From Mantis religiosa (taxonomy: Eukaryota; Arthropoda; Insecta; Mantodea; Mantidae), in NCBI GenBank assembly GCA_030765055.1, contig CM060950.1:16901966-16965965 (forward strand): a stretch of DNA of 64,000 bases. Reading direction: 5' to 3'. Shown piece by piece: positions 41,060 to 53,121 of this stretch (position 1 is the first letter of the stretch; every line of letters begins with the position of its first letter). The notes under the pieces were generated by a model that was not told the DNA's origin, made no database searches, and saw only the letters and a list, made by a program, of their open reading frames with translations. A program made the position numbers and the translations under genes.

Positions 41060-42260
41060 CAGTGTTAGCACAAATGCTTTACCCCCTCTCATTGGCTTGT
41101 ATTATGGAAAGTGTGAGGCTTACATTGTTTTTATTTGTTCCATTTATACCCCTTCTTTAACTGCTATGGTTATATCGGCGGCTGTTCTCCTTTGGAACAT
41201 ATCGAAGGTGTTAACTCGTATTCATTGGGTTTTAATCATTAGATCACACACACGTTCTCACTCTCATTCATACTTCCAGACTCTGGGGAAGATGAGGAAT
41301 TATCCTCCTTGGAGAAAAATCCCCACCCACACTGCCGGGAATTGAACTCAGGACCCCTGGCACAGCAGACAGGTGCTCTACGGACTGAGCTAGGGGGCCA
41401 ACTGAGGCTTGCATTATTGAAATATATACTATTAAAAAGAGAAACTCAACAAGTTTTGAACTTCCAACTGTTACAAGTGCTCAGTATGACCTCCTCACGT
41501 CATATGACAAATATCCACTCAATAGTCCAACTCCATCCATACCCACTGGAGCATATCATGGTCAATGCTAGCCACAACCTCACAGATCCGGTTCTTCATT
41601 TCATAAAGTTTTACTGACAAGGGTGGTACATAAACTTGATCTTTTACAAATCCCCAAAGATAAAAATTGGGGAGAGTAAGATCAGGATACAGAGGATGCC
41701 AATGGTGAAGACACTGATCGTTGTTAGAGCCTTGTCCAGTTCAATGTTGTGAGGGCTTGATGCAGTTGTAAACGATATGGTTTCATTCTCAGATGTTTAC
41801 ACAGCACTTTCCATACTGTCTGCTGTGGTAAACCTAGCTGTCTGCCTACCTGCACAGTGAATTTCCTCAGACTTAACACATAAGCTTCTCATATGCACTC
41901 TACAGTTTCATCTGAGACAGACAGGCGTCCTGGATTTCTTTGCACAGATATCTCCTATGGTAGTAAATCTCGAATACCACACACAAATTTTCTTTCTATT
42001 TGATGGTTCCTTAAGATATTGTGTATGGAAATGTCTTTGTACAAGTTACTGACCTTGTATGAAATTCAAGAACACAATATGCACGTTTTGCTCCTGTAAT
42101 CGCCATTTCACCTAGCAGTAAACAGGTGTACCAACATACACCCGCAAAATTTTAAGTGCAACTTGTTGAGTTTTTCTTTTTAATGGTAATTTTTTAATAA
42201 TCTAAGCCTCATACCTTCCATAATACAATGATAGGGGCTAAAACATTTGTGCTAACCCTG
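41060..42260 (-). mobile_element. Tc1/mariner-type transposon with long TIRs
   Basis: TA flanks both ends. TIRs of about 110 bp begin CAGTGTTAGCACAAATG and CAGGGTTAGCACAAATG and end with AGAAACTCAACAAGTT. Minus-strand remnants read WGFVKDQVYVPPL and RICEVVASIDHDMLQWVW, the end of a Tc1/mariner-type transposase. The left TIR is split by a SINE (41126-41402). Confidence 0.82.
41126..41402 (-). mobile_element. tRNA-derived SINE, type 3
   Basis: The minus-strand head GGCCCCCTAGCTCAGTCCGT with B box GAGTTCAATTCCCGGC is followed by an unrelated body. The duplication TGAGGCTT(A/G)CATT (41113-41125, 41403-41415) flanks it. Confidence 0.82.
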
Positions 42261-42394
42261 TATAATGCACCTGTGTGGGATTGACTAGTCCTTAATTGGT
42301 CACCTGGTTTATCCAATTTGATTGTTAATTGCTTAATGAGTTTTCTTGTAAAGCATCATGTTTACATACCACCACTTCCAACAGTACTGAACAA

Positions 42395-42614
42395 TAGATA
42401 GAGCCAACCTGAAAATTTCAATGCCATGACCAGGATTTGAACCATGGATCTCCTGGTTCAAGAGATAAGAGCAACTGGACAGAAACCAGGAGATCCATGG
42501 TTCAAATTTCGGCCATGGCATTGAATTTTTCAGGTTGACTCTATCTATTCAAAACTTAGCCTATATACCTATGGCTAGCGTGAAGAAATGATTAATTGCC
42601 ACCAATTAACTTAA
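42395..42614. mobile_element. tRNA-like SINE inverted dimer, short
   Basis: The duplication AGTA(C/T)TGAACAA (42383-42394, 42615-42626) flanks it. The minus head (42420-42460) abuts the plus head (42462-42520) with most of the inner spacer deleted. Confidence 0.84.
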
Positions 42615-43149
42615 AGTATTGAACAACCTCTATGCACGCATCAGAGCAACTATTGCCGAGATTGACAATGGCATGTTACAAAAGATTTGGAAGAGACTGA
42701 CTATAAACTTGATGTGCATCATGTTTTACACTTGTGTTTTGTTTGAAGGAAACTTAAAAGTTTACCATTCAAAGCATGTGTCTAACAATATGATATGTTT
42801 ACATAGCAAATTCCTGAAAAGATCTGATCCATCCTTTTGGCTTTGCTTGCATTATGTACCATGTGTTTTAATCATTGTAGAAGAGATATCTGTGATGTGA
42901 AACATTATTATATTTCTACAGGGTAGTAAAATAAAATCAGGTCTCCATATGTTCGATATTAATACTGGCTTCCTGTGCTGAAATAAAATATATTTATCAA
43001 AAAATTTGATCCTAAAATACATTAAACAAATTCTATAAATAAATATGCTCATTTACAGTTCCTACGGCTGAATCTAAGTGTGTTTGTGCTTGCTATAAAC
43101 TAACATGCAAGTAATGAAAACAAAACAAAAACAGCAGATAAATTAATTT

Positions 43150-43480
43150 GATAGAGTCGACATGAAAAATTCAATGCCACGGCTGGGATTTAAACCATGG
43201 ATCTACTGGTTTCTGTCCAGTCGTTCTTACCCATTGAGCTACCATGGCCAATCTGCCATCATGACAAATTCTCCAATTGACTCATATATGTCATGACAGC
43301 AGATTGGCCGTGGTAGCTCAATGGGTAAGAGCGACTCGACGGAAATCAGTGGATCCGTGGTTTAAATCCCGGCCGTGGCATTGAATTTTTCATGTCGACT
43401 CTGTCAATCCAAAATCATAGCCTGTATATGGCTAGTGTGAAGAAATGATTAATTTCCATCAATTAACTAAAGTAATAAGT
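43150..43480. mobile_element. tRNA-like SINE inverted dimer
   Basis: The near-duplication TAAATTA(A/G)TTT (43139-43149, 43481-43491) encloses a minus head (43180-43255) and plus head (43303-43378) around a centre near 43280. The right outer tail AAATGATTAATTTCCATCAA is intact; the left outer tail is missing. Confidence 0.84.
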
Positions 43481-43491
43481 TAAATTAGTTT

Positions 43492-45033
43492 TAAGTTTTT
43501 GTAATTAGTCCATTTTGTTTAAATAGTTGTATTCAGAGCTCTAGAACTCCATTAACACCCACTGTCTGTGCATATGGAATAGTCTATCAACTGAATGAAG
43601 TGTGTCTCAAAAAATGTTTCAATCAATACAAATTTGAAAAGTGAGGCTTAATATACATACAAACCTTATTTGGCATGCATGTGTGCATGCGTGCGTGCTC
43701 CACTTTGCTTCTTCAGAATTATAAACTATATGATTCTCCCTTTTTTCTTCACCTCTGTCTTATTTCTGAGCTAGAATATTCTCAGCCAGTTTATATCCCA
43801 ACTGAAAACATTGTTTCCACTTTCTTTATTTTCTGTGAAAGTGATTAAAGTAGAGTAGCTGTGATTACAGTATTCATCTTCTCGACATAGGCAGAAGCTG
43901 AGTTGGAAATAATGCAAAAACTGTTCTGTTGGCACAGTAGAAATTCTTCAGCTATACCGTCAGTGCAGTAGGCTCCTTGCCTGCCGATCTTGCATTTCTG
44001 TGTTTATTGAAGCTGAGAAAACAACTACGCACATGCAGTTCATTTACTGCATCACATTTATTTCTCCACTATGATTAAGGAAGTCAAAAGGAGCTTCCCT
44101 CCTTCCTGCACATTTATGGAAATTAGCTAGCAAAGCTCAGGAATCAACATTCAGCAGAAACTGACGCCACTGCTCAGAATGGATTTTCCAAACAAGGCCA
44201 AATCCTTGGCTGCCTTCGAGCAAAACTGCCCATGTTAGGCCCAGCTTATGATTAGTTGCAGTTTCCAGCTTGTAACGTACTACCACTACTGCACCGCTCT
44301 GCAGACATCTGCATCGTCGCTTCAAAGTGCCATTGCTCATGACTGTATGCAGTAAAACCTTAAGAATCTTTAATGATATGCACACAGGTACAGTGTCTAG
44401 AATAATTACAAAAGTCACCAAAGCTTTCCTCTTCCCAGCACACCCACATTACACCTGAATTGCTCCAGAAGTGGAAAATATACAAATTAAATATCTCAAC
44501 AGTATAGGTAAGTTAACTGCTCTCAAAGAAACAGAGACTCTCTTTAACAGTGATAAGAGCAAGAAACTAGAACTACTCCTGGACACCATCACAGACTTGT
44601 GCACAGCTCTTCCAGCAATTATCACATAGCAGAATCTGTCAACTTCACTGCAGACGTCCAGACTGATAATTCAAAGTATTCTCAGGAAGGAAGTGTCATC
44701 TATTCTGACGATTATCAAAGACTTAACTTGAAAGCACTTGGTTGTGAAACATTTATGTAACTCTGATGAAACACACAAGAGAATGGCTAGATAAACTTAG
44801 GTATGTATGCCAAATTTCCAAGGTATTACTTATTCAATAAAAATCACCACTTCCTCCATGGAATTAACTGCTGTGGCAGCTAGGCCAACGATTAAGCCTA
44901 TCTCAATGTAACCAGTCTTCAGTTGTCCTCCAAGAATCCATGAGTGCTTCAGACTGTACCATCGCCTGCATGCCAAGAATTGCCTTTACCTAAGCCTTAG
45001 ACAATCTATATATTTTTTCCCTGTTTTTTCTAG
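43492..45033. other. Intergenic, unassigned
   Basis: From about 43900 to 45000 composition is more balanced than in the surrounding intergenic DNA, but no continuous reading frame or repeat family was recognised. A polypyrimidine-AG signal closes it (45011-45033). Confidence 0.35.
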
Positions 45034-45219
45034 TCCTTTATCCAGTTTTTCCTAAAAGGAAATCTTGATTTGAAAGGATCAGCAGCAGTGACAGAAACTA
45101 CTTCACAGATGAAGAGCAGAAATAGCCGAAGAGAGAGTAACAGTGGCAGTGGCTGCGGAGCATCACCAACAATTTGCATTTTTGCTTCTGAGCAACCAAT
45201 TGTAATAGGTAGTTTTTAA
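45034..45219 (+). other. Candidate spliced exon: strong acceptor, 61 open codons
   Basis: A strong pyrimidine tract ending tttttctag (45025-45033) precedes a stretch open for 61 codons, ending at TAA 45217-45219. It reads SFIQFFLKGNLDLKGSAAVT, then TTSQMKSRNSRRESNSGSG and CGASPTICIFASEQPIVIGSF. The frame is phase 0, the phase left by GlyS exon 8, and the Ser/Arg-rich part is reminiscent of GYS C-terminal PKA-type sites. It could be an alternative GlyS terminal exon, an exon of another gene, or chance. No known repeat was recognised in it. Confidence 0.3.
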
Positions 45220-45934
45220 TACTTGTTCATCATAGGAGATGGAAACTGATGATATGTGCAATGAAATTACATTTCGGAAAGGAATTTTAGGAAGGGGGCC
45301 TTCCAGGCCTAAATTTAGAGTACATCCCCATCATTTACCGGTTATGTGGACTGACAAAAACTTAGAAAATATCTCAAGTCCGTATGGTCATGTTGGAATT
45401 TGAACAAAAGACCTCTGAATATCAGTTTCAAACATTACTGTAGAGCCACCATGTATGGTTTGGTAATAGAGGAACATGTCCATTACCAGCAGTCTCTATC
45501 TGTGTTCCTCGTGCTTTTCAGTACTCACTAGCTGTAAATGTTGTTCTGCTGTCCTATGCACCTCTAGTAGGTTAATTTTAGGTGTTGTTAATAAACTGCA
45601 CACAACCTATGGTCACCTTTGGGTCATAGCAGCATGATCTTATTCTCTTCTCTTTTCATTTTTCCAGGTAAGTTAGACTGATAAGTATGACTAGGGATGA
45701 TAGGTCTACTAAAATTATTTTTCACTAACAAACACTACCGTAATGCTAAGGCAGATCAAGGGGTTCACCAACTGCCAAAACAAGGTTTCCACTACTCAGT
45801 TTCTTCTCAGTGTCTGCACCTAAAACCCCTTCACCTTTTCAAAATCCATCATGTCCAAATATAACACATGGTCCCAAAGTTGACAAAAAGTTGACAAAGG
45901 AAAGGAGGACCAACTTTGCTGTAGTAGGCTGTAA

Positions 45935-46779
45935 GTAAGTAAATAATCTTTATTTCCATTTCAATTACAAATTATTATACATTTACATACTTATTACTGC
46001 ACTGAGTTGCTGGTTATCCTTGGGCCCAATTGACTCAAACTCTGAGGATGTCGAGCTAATGGGTCCCTATTGTTAACTTATCTAAAATAATTTCATCATC
46101 ATTTTCGCCATATTTACTTATCTTCCTCAACCATTTGGCTCATACTTTGCCCGAAAAGTTCCCAATTTCAATTAAATTTTTCCTAGTTTTTACACTCATT
46201 AAATTCATCGCTTGAATTTCTTTTGGTAGCCTTGCTCATTCTTTTTTACCTATCTTCTCCCTAAGCAACCTAGTTTCTTCACATTCTAAAAGCAAATGCC
46301 ATTCTTTATCCTTTTGGTGACACAATGGGCATTTCTCCAGATCCCTCCCGCTTCCCAAACCCTTCAGTTTTACCACCCCTGTTCTGTCCCATGCAAAGCC
46401 TTCTCTTGCTGCTTTATCACAAATATCAATGTATTTTTCCCTGAACCACATCACTTTCATCTCTCTATAAATTTCCAGTGAGCTTTTCAAGTTGAAGCTT
46501 CCTAACATTTCTTGCCTTTCAATATCTTCCATTCTTAACCTAAGTTCTTTCCAAAATCCACTTTGCAATAATTCCCTGTTTTCCCACATGACACCCAACC
46601 CTATTTTTAATATAATTTCCTTTATCTTATTTAGCAATGAATCTTTCTGATTTAGTCTTTCCTGTACTATCAAGCATTGACGTAGAATATTCTGCTCATC
46701 TAAACTCCTAATTCTCGCCCAATATTTTAACACCCTTTCCACCATTATCCCTCTAGTTTCCAGTCTTCCCAATTCTAGC
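45935..46779 (-). mobile_element. Non-LTR retrotransposon, 5'-truncated (copy 2)
   Basis: The 9-bp duplication AGGCTGTAA (45926-45934, 46780-46788) bounds it. The minus strand is open from 46778 to 46236 (about 180 codons) and reads GRLETRGIMVERVLKYWARI and KCPLCHQKDKEWHLLLECEE. It is nearly identical to 21313-22146 but lacks its frameshifts there, so it is the younger or less decayed copy. The 3' end is AATAAAGATTATTTACTTAC. Confidence 0.9.
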
Positions 46780-46788
46780 AGGCTGTAA

Positions 46789-48270
46789 AAATATGCCAAA
46801 AACAGACTTTCACAAAACACATGCTCTGTAACTTCTGTACCCCATACACACAACACAAAACTCCATGAACTTTCTATGCAGATATTATATAGCTATGACT
46901 AGCGAAATATATGGGATATGTTATATATGGCTGAGTATGTGAGAAGAGAAAGCATTTCCAAAAGCCTAAAGCTTGCAGGCAAACCGGCCATAGAGAAGCA
47001 GCCCCACGATTGAAGGTAGCTCCTATGGATGGAGCTGCCTAGAAAAAGATATCACCATACACTACAAAACCTAGAACCTCACATAAATACAGCTTTGAAA
47101 AAAGAAAAAGAGCAGCTACCAGAAACAAAGTTTGATTCGGAAAACACTGAAGGCATTAGATGACACTGTATTGACAATATACGCTTTGGAAAGGTATAGT
47201 CAGACTGAAAGGTTCAATGATTTGAGTCATGGCTATGGCATTAAAGTTTTCAGTCTAACTTTACCTTTCCATACTTTGACCTATAGATGGCATTTCCAAA
47301 ATATCTCTTATGTTTATGAGGAACATGCTGTAATTAATTTCCTTGGGATTGTTTAAGGAGTTGTTTACCTAATTTATTTGCAGTTGCAGAGTTGATGGTG
47401 CCTTTTCATTACTTACAGTATGAACTGGATTTTTTTTATTGTATTTCGGTTTACACCATCTAGTTCTGAGTCATTTTTGTAATACATTTTGGTTGACTAG
47501 CTTTGAGTATGAAACTCGTAGTGGTATTAGATTTGGTTAGCCTGATTATCCATGTTGAATTACTTGAATAAGAACTCAAGTTAAAGCTTCAACTAGGTTC
47601 TCGTTTGTTCATTAAATGGTTCTTTGCAGTTTGTGATAGTAAAGTTAAATGAAACTATCTCCCTTTCAGAACAATACATACAACATTTTACAGTATTAAT
47701 ATTATTTGTACCTTTAATCCTTAAATTTACATTCATGTTTGATTATATTTCTTATATTATTGTTTTACTTACTGTTTTCTTAGGGAACAAAATCTCAAGA
47801 AAACATGGATATTTTATTAATATGCACATGTTTGTTGTTTCACTGAAATATAATTATTGTAATCAGTGGTGAGGCATGACTTTCAAAGTAAGAGAAGCTC
47901 CAAGTAATAATTCTGATTAAAACAACAGAGAGTAATGACTTTCTAGTACTCTTTAGTACTCTTACTATTGTACAGTCACACGAAGGCCCCTCTTGCATTG
48001 CAATACTGGTCAGCTACGTACAGACAGACATTCCTGGTTCCCCTCTCCACTCAGACATTCCAACTTTTCCTAGTACCGGCCCACACGGCATGAATTGCTA
48101 ATCTAACATGGAGAAAGTATCTGAGCTTAAATCTTAACAGGAATTTTCTGTTTGTCACCACAATATACCAATTTACATAAATTGCTGTTGCTAATGCTAT
48201 TGAAATATACTTAGAGTTGTGTTTGAAAGCGCCATATAAACAAAACAAAAATAAACTTTTCTTTACACAC
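46789..48270. other. Intergenic, no confident feature
   Basis: A small imperfect hairpin lies at 47190-47275 (AAAGGTATAGTCAGACTGAA and inverted TCAGTCTAACTTTACCTTTC). I see nothing else. Confidence 0.4.
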
Positions 48271-48278
48271 TCTTAAGA

Positions 48279-49217
48279 CAGAGGAAGACAGCTTCGAGAG
48301 TAGTGACGTATTTCAGCTGGGAGTGAGGCCAGCTTCGACTGCAGTGTGTGTGACATCAGGCCAGAGCCATGTAGTACCAAGTTGCCTATGTAAATGGGGC
48401 TGTGAGTACAGAATCTGAGGATTCAGTCAATTGTAGCACACTCAATGCCAACAATGTAGCTGCCACGTACTAAATAGAACTGTTAAATATACAATGTGGA
48501 GACTTATTGAAGGACAAATATACACACAAGAAAGACTTGGCTGATTTTTACAAGAATGTCCCTCAAACCATATTTCAGGGGTTGTATTCACTTGCCGAAT
48601 GGGCATGGTGTATGTTTGGCTCGACTATATGTGTGAATAATTTTTTTCTGTTATGAAATTAGCAAAGTCCAAACCCCTAAGTACCTTGTCAGATTAGAAT
48701 CTAACATGCAGCCTTCGATTACAAATTTCCCAGACATTATGTCCTGACATTGATAAACAAGTTAAAGAAAAACGAAACAGAAAGTGTCGGAAAATGTCCA
48801 CGTAATCTTGTTCTGAACTGTCTCTACTTTTCAGAGAAAATTACTTTATGTTTTAGTTTGTTTACTTTATAACACATCTGACCGTCAGATAAACTACGAG
48901 TTGAAGTTTTATATATTTTGTCATAGCACAGAGCCAAAATATAATTGTTTATAAACTTTGACCAATTGTGTAATTAAAGCAGTCAGCATTAATATTACAA
49001 CACACAAAATGTAAGTTGTGCATATTATTAATACCCGATACGTTTCCTGCCTTTCCTACACTGTCGGAACCCCAACACATCAAACTATCTCCTTCCTCCT
49101 GGGCAGCAGAAATCAGCGCGGTGACGTCACACGCTAACCTGCCTTTCGAACGGGGGCATCTTTGGCGGTTAGAGCTGATGGAGTTGATGTCACACCGCCA
49201 CTACCTGTCTTCTCCTG
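48279..49217 (+). mobile_element. hAT-family element relic (copy 2)
   Basis: TIRs CAGAGGAAGACAG and (inverted) CAGGAGAAGACAG are flanked by CTCTTAAGA (left) and CTCTAAGA (right), an 8-bp duplication with one indel. It is colinear with 24890-25793, with the same dimerisation-domain remnant (LLKDKYTHKKDLADFYKNVP) in a frame broken by stops. Confidence 0.84.
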
Positions 49218-49225
49218 CTCTAAGA

Positions 49226-49818
49226 GGCTTCACGTGACAAAATCTATCGAGCGCTTTCTAACAGCCGAAGAGTCGCGATTACTTCCGGAAACCTATGAAG
49301 CATGGTATTTAAGGTTACGAATGTGTGAATACACAAATATTTAGTATTGAATGAGGTTACTCGAGCTTAAGCAGCGGACAAATTGTCCGCAGCACCGCGG
49401 ATGTTCCATAAAATCTGAAAATGTAATCAGAGCATATAAAATATTATTTGGCATGCATTTTTTGTTTTCTTCTTTTTCTCCTGAAATTCTCGGGGAAGCG
49501 GCACTTCATTACACGCTTCCCATTGAGAGTATCATTAAGTTGACTTTATACACATAAATGATGTTTCATATTGATTCTGTGTTATCATTTACATACTTTA
49601 TTTCTTTATGTATGCACAATTCTGTTTAGATTGCGGGTTAGTAAAATTTAGGTATTTCTCATGAAATACAAATTTTTCCCTCGGTGCAGTTACATCAAAG
49701 ATGAAATATTTGGTTACAATTGGGGCTTGATTTCCAAAAGTATATAACGTTCTTACTCGTGTTGCTGTTAGTTGGAACGTGTTATTTTGTCATCCACCGT
49801 AATCTATGGGATACATAC
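49226..49818. other. Intergenic, no feature recognised
   Basis: Short open stretches only; no motif or repeat recognised. Confidence 0.4.
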
Positions 49819-51420
49819 TGTGACTTTGTGCTTTCGTAAAATTAAAAGTCCAGTTTGCAGAAATTTAAAATGCTCTTTATTTCCTTGGGAAGACACTTGT
49901 TCAACTCTGATATCAGAAGAGTGACGTGACACACGAACGCAGTCCTCAAAGCCATCTGCCACAAGTACACACAGTCAATTCATAAGTCCATAGACAACTG
50001 TATAGCAATTGCACTCCTCGCAGCTCCCTGCCGAACTGACTGCCCAGTCCAGTTCAGTCGCTTGTATAATCGAACCATCGTTTCTCGAAACTTGTCGAAG
50101 TATCACGATCTTTCGCGATACAGCGGGAAGGAGGGAGAACTGTCCAGACATCTCTCTGGCTGTTTTTCCCGCGCCCCGCCTCACATCGGCAAGTGCTTTG
50201 TGGGGTGGCTTGGACGCTATCTGCTTCTTTCATTACCCGCTTCTCCCTCTCCCTTGGCAGCAGCCAAACAATGCCTCGCGACACTGTTCCCTCCTCAAGG
50301 CTGGTCGTCCCGAACAGCAGACGATCCAGGTGTACCACCAACATCTTTCCTCGAGACACCTTCTGAATGCGGTAGACCACGTCGTTAATTCTCTTTACCA
50401 GCTGTTACGGTCCTTACTACGGTTGTTGAAGCTTCGGGCGGCGTCCCTTGGTTCGGGTAGGGCGGTACAACCAGCCAGGTCACCTTGCTGGAATCCTTGG
50501 CTGTTGGCTTGCCTATCGTACCGGGTCTTCATGCGGTCGCTCGCCATCTGGATGTTCTGACGAACCATCTCATGCATGTCGTGGAGATGGTCCACGAGGT
50601 TCTCCACATACTCGGTTCCGGGCTGTTTTGCTTTCGGGGGGGGCTCCCAAAAGCCAGCTCACAAGGGAGGCGTAGCTCTCGGACGAACATTAAGCTTGCC
50701 GGCGTCATCCCAGTGGTGCGTGTTGACGAGCGGTAGACCAGCAAGAACATTGGCACCTTGACGTCCCAGTCTTGCTGATGACTGGCCAAGACCTTTCTCA
50801 GATGTTGTTCTAGGATCTTGATGTACCTCTCGACCATGCCGTCCGACTGGGAATGTAGAGGTGTTGTGCGGGGTCTTGTTAACCCCAAATCTTTCCAGTG
50901 CCTCCTTCATTAGGTGAGACTCAAAATTGGTGCCATGGTCACTGTAGAGCTCTAACGGCACCCCAAAACGGCAGAACAGTTGCTCCACGAGTCAGTCTGT
51001 GATTGTCTTCGCCTCTTGGTTCGGGATGTCATACACCTCCGGCCACTTGGTGAAGTAGTCCACGGCCACCATCAGGTTGTACTGCTGCATCTGACCCCAG
51101 CTCCTTGTCTGGGGGCCGCAACTCGCCGCGCACACGTGAGATTGACGGCACCAATTCTCAACGTGATGGGCGTCACCAACATCCCCTCGAGTGACACCGC
51201 GCGCCATCAGCCTATGAATGCATGGCAGCCTCAACGCGGACGGTTGGGTGAGCGGGAAGCCGTGCCGCGTGCTTGTGACAATCATCAGACCTGAGGTAGA
51301 CAGAGGTTTGCCGACGACAAAGCCGAGCCGACCATACCAGTTAGTTATGGCATCGGGTGACACCTTGCCTGAAGAGAAGGAGGCTCTTCGTTGCTTCCCC
51401 TGTCTTCATACCGTGTGAAT
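49819..51420 (-). mobile_element. Gypsy-type retrotransposon fragment (integrase, PPT, 3' LTR)
   Basis: The minus-strand integrase is spread over three frames. First Asp: AVDYFTKWPEVYDIPNQEAK (51066-). Second Asp: FCRFGVPLELYSDHGTNFES (50975-). Glu: SQSDGMVERYIKILEQHLRK (50847-). A chromodomain-side segment MVYRIQKVSRGKMLVVHLDR (50380-) follows. Then come the polypurine tract GAGGAGGGAACAG (50296-50284) and an LTR (50283-49819). It is truncated at about 51420. Frameshifts show it is dead. Confidence 0.88.
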
Positions 51421-51639
51421 CCTTTGCTAACTCACTTTCTGTTTCTCGACGAAAAAATCTGCCATATTTCATCACACAGTAATATTATCTAGGCATTGTA
51501 CATTATTATACTACCTATAAATTGTTCATTAGCACCATTATACATAGTTTAAGATACCTTCAATGCTTGAGATTCAGTTTCACTAACTTTTATGTTTTGT
51601 AATATTTATGTTATATATCAGTTACTTTTAATTCAAGTT

Positions 51640-51845
51640 CTTAAACTTTGTCATATCGGACGATGCATGAAATGGGTGAAATGGTGCGGCCCAGGGCCTA
51701 TAGAGCTTAGAATTACGCGACATGCATCTTTCAGGATAAGGTAAAACCCCGGAAAATATCTTATCCAGATAACTCACCATGACTGAGATTGGAACTCGGG
51801 ACCTCTTGAACGCGAGGTACGCTACCACCTACGCAACAGAGGCGG
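51640..51845 (-). mobile_element. tRNA-derived SINE, type 1
   Basis: The minus-strand tRNA-like head (B box GAGTTCCAATCTC) is at 51785-51845; the body ends near 51650. Confidence 0.8.
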
Positions 51846-51878
51846 TGGCTAGGTTGATTCTTGAAGCAATTTTTATAT

Positions 51879-52626
51879 TGTCACCGATCGCATTGTTTTG
51901 TGTTGGAGCCGCGACAAGCCAGTGCCGGGCGCGTGCGCGGGAAAGAAAGAGATAGATAATGGCGCGCAGAATCGGACGCTTGCCGAGGGAGAGAGACAGA
52001 GAGATGTCTGGATAGTTCCGTCTTTCTCTCGCTGCGTCGTGATCTTTCTCGGGAGCTCTACTGCATTCTAGAACAATGACTGGAGGTATAAAACCGCCGC
52101 AAAGGTTAGAGCGTCAGTCAGTTGAGTTGAGTGGAGTTGTGTTGTGCAGCTGTATTTTAATTGTGCGTTTGAACTGTACCGCAACGAATTTTTTCGTTTG
52201 TTTACGTGTGGCGGGAGTAATGAGACGACCCTGAAGACTGCGTTTGTGTATGTTACGTCATTTTGCTGCTGGCAGGGTTGTAGGGCCGCGCCGTGGCTCA
52301 GTGGTTAGACCGCTTGGCTCTCACCAAGGCGGCCCAGGTACGATCCCAGGCGACCGCAAAGTAGATTTGTCGTGGACAACACGGCTCTGGGGCGGGTTTT
52401 CTCCAGGATATCCAGTTTCCCCCACCATCTCATTCCACCGGTGCTCCATCTTCATCTCATGTGTCATCAGTGTCATCGCCTGCGGTGCCGTATGTACTAA
52501 AAGCGGGCGTTAAACACTACACATTTCATTTCATGGCAGAGTTGCACAAAGGGTTTTTACTGCAATTAAGAACATTTTAAATATCTGCAAACAAGACTTT
52601 TGATTCTACCAACCCACGAAGTCACA
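51879..52626 (+). mobile_element. Solo gypsy-type LTR with SINE
   Basis: TGTCACCG... to ...GTCACA is flanked by the 4-bp duplication ATAT (51875-51878, 52627-52630). A TATA element GGTATAAAACC lies near 52086. The U3 part is GC-richer and diverged from the other LTRs. A type 2 SINE at 52283-52534 (duplication GGCAGGGTTGTA/GGCAGAGTTGCA) sits inside. Confidence 0.85.
52283..52534 (+). mobile_element. tRNA-derived SINE, type 2
   Basis: The head GCCGTGGCTCAGTGGTTAGA and body with GGGCGGGTTTTCTCCAGG are followed by GGGCGTTAAACACTACACAT at the 3' end. It is flanked by an imperfect 12-bp duplication (52271-52282, 52535-52546). Confidence 0.86.
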
Positions 52627-53121
52627 ATATTACTTCTTTAGACTCCTTCTTCATTTTCCTATCGGTTTTATTTTCTTAACATTTACGTATACCAAATACG
52701 CAACAACCTTCATGGCACTTAATTCAACCCAAATGAAATACCATTTCACCAAAACTACTTTCTCTAAACTCAGCTTTTCTAACCCAAACGCTCCCAGTGC
52801 AGATCAAATGACTAATGCTATCCTGGCGCGCTGAAGGGTGTACTTGAAGTTTGGATTTATTTTAGGCAAAATTATATGGGCCATTACCTTTAGTCTGAAT
52901 TTTAAAAGAAGAAACCTTAAGGTCATCAGGCAAGGGACCGAAGGTTAAGAAGGGAAATTCGTTGCTATGGTAACGTAAACAAAGGTTGCCAGATTGTTAC
53001 ACAGGTGAATCACATGCTCCTCAGGTCAGTTATCGCTAGTTTTGTGCGGGAAACAGAATTTGCCTAGTTGCACTGTGTATTGTTAGCCTACTTTGTTAAA
53101 ACACAATTAAAATACGTTTTT

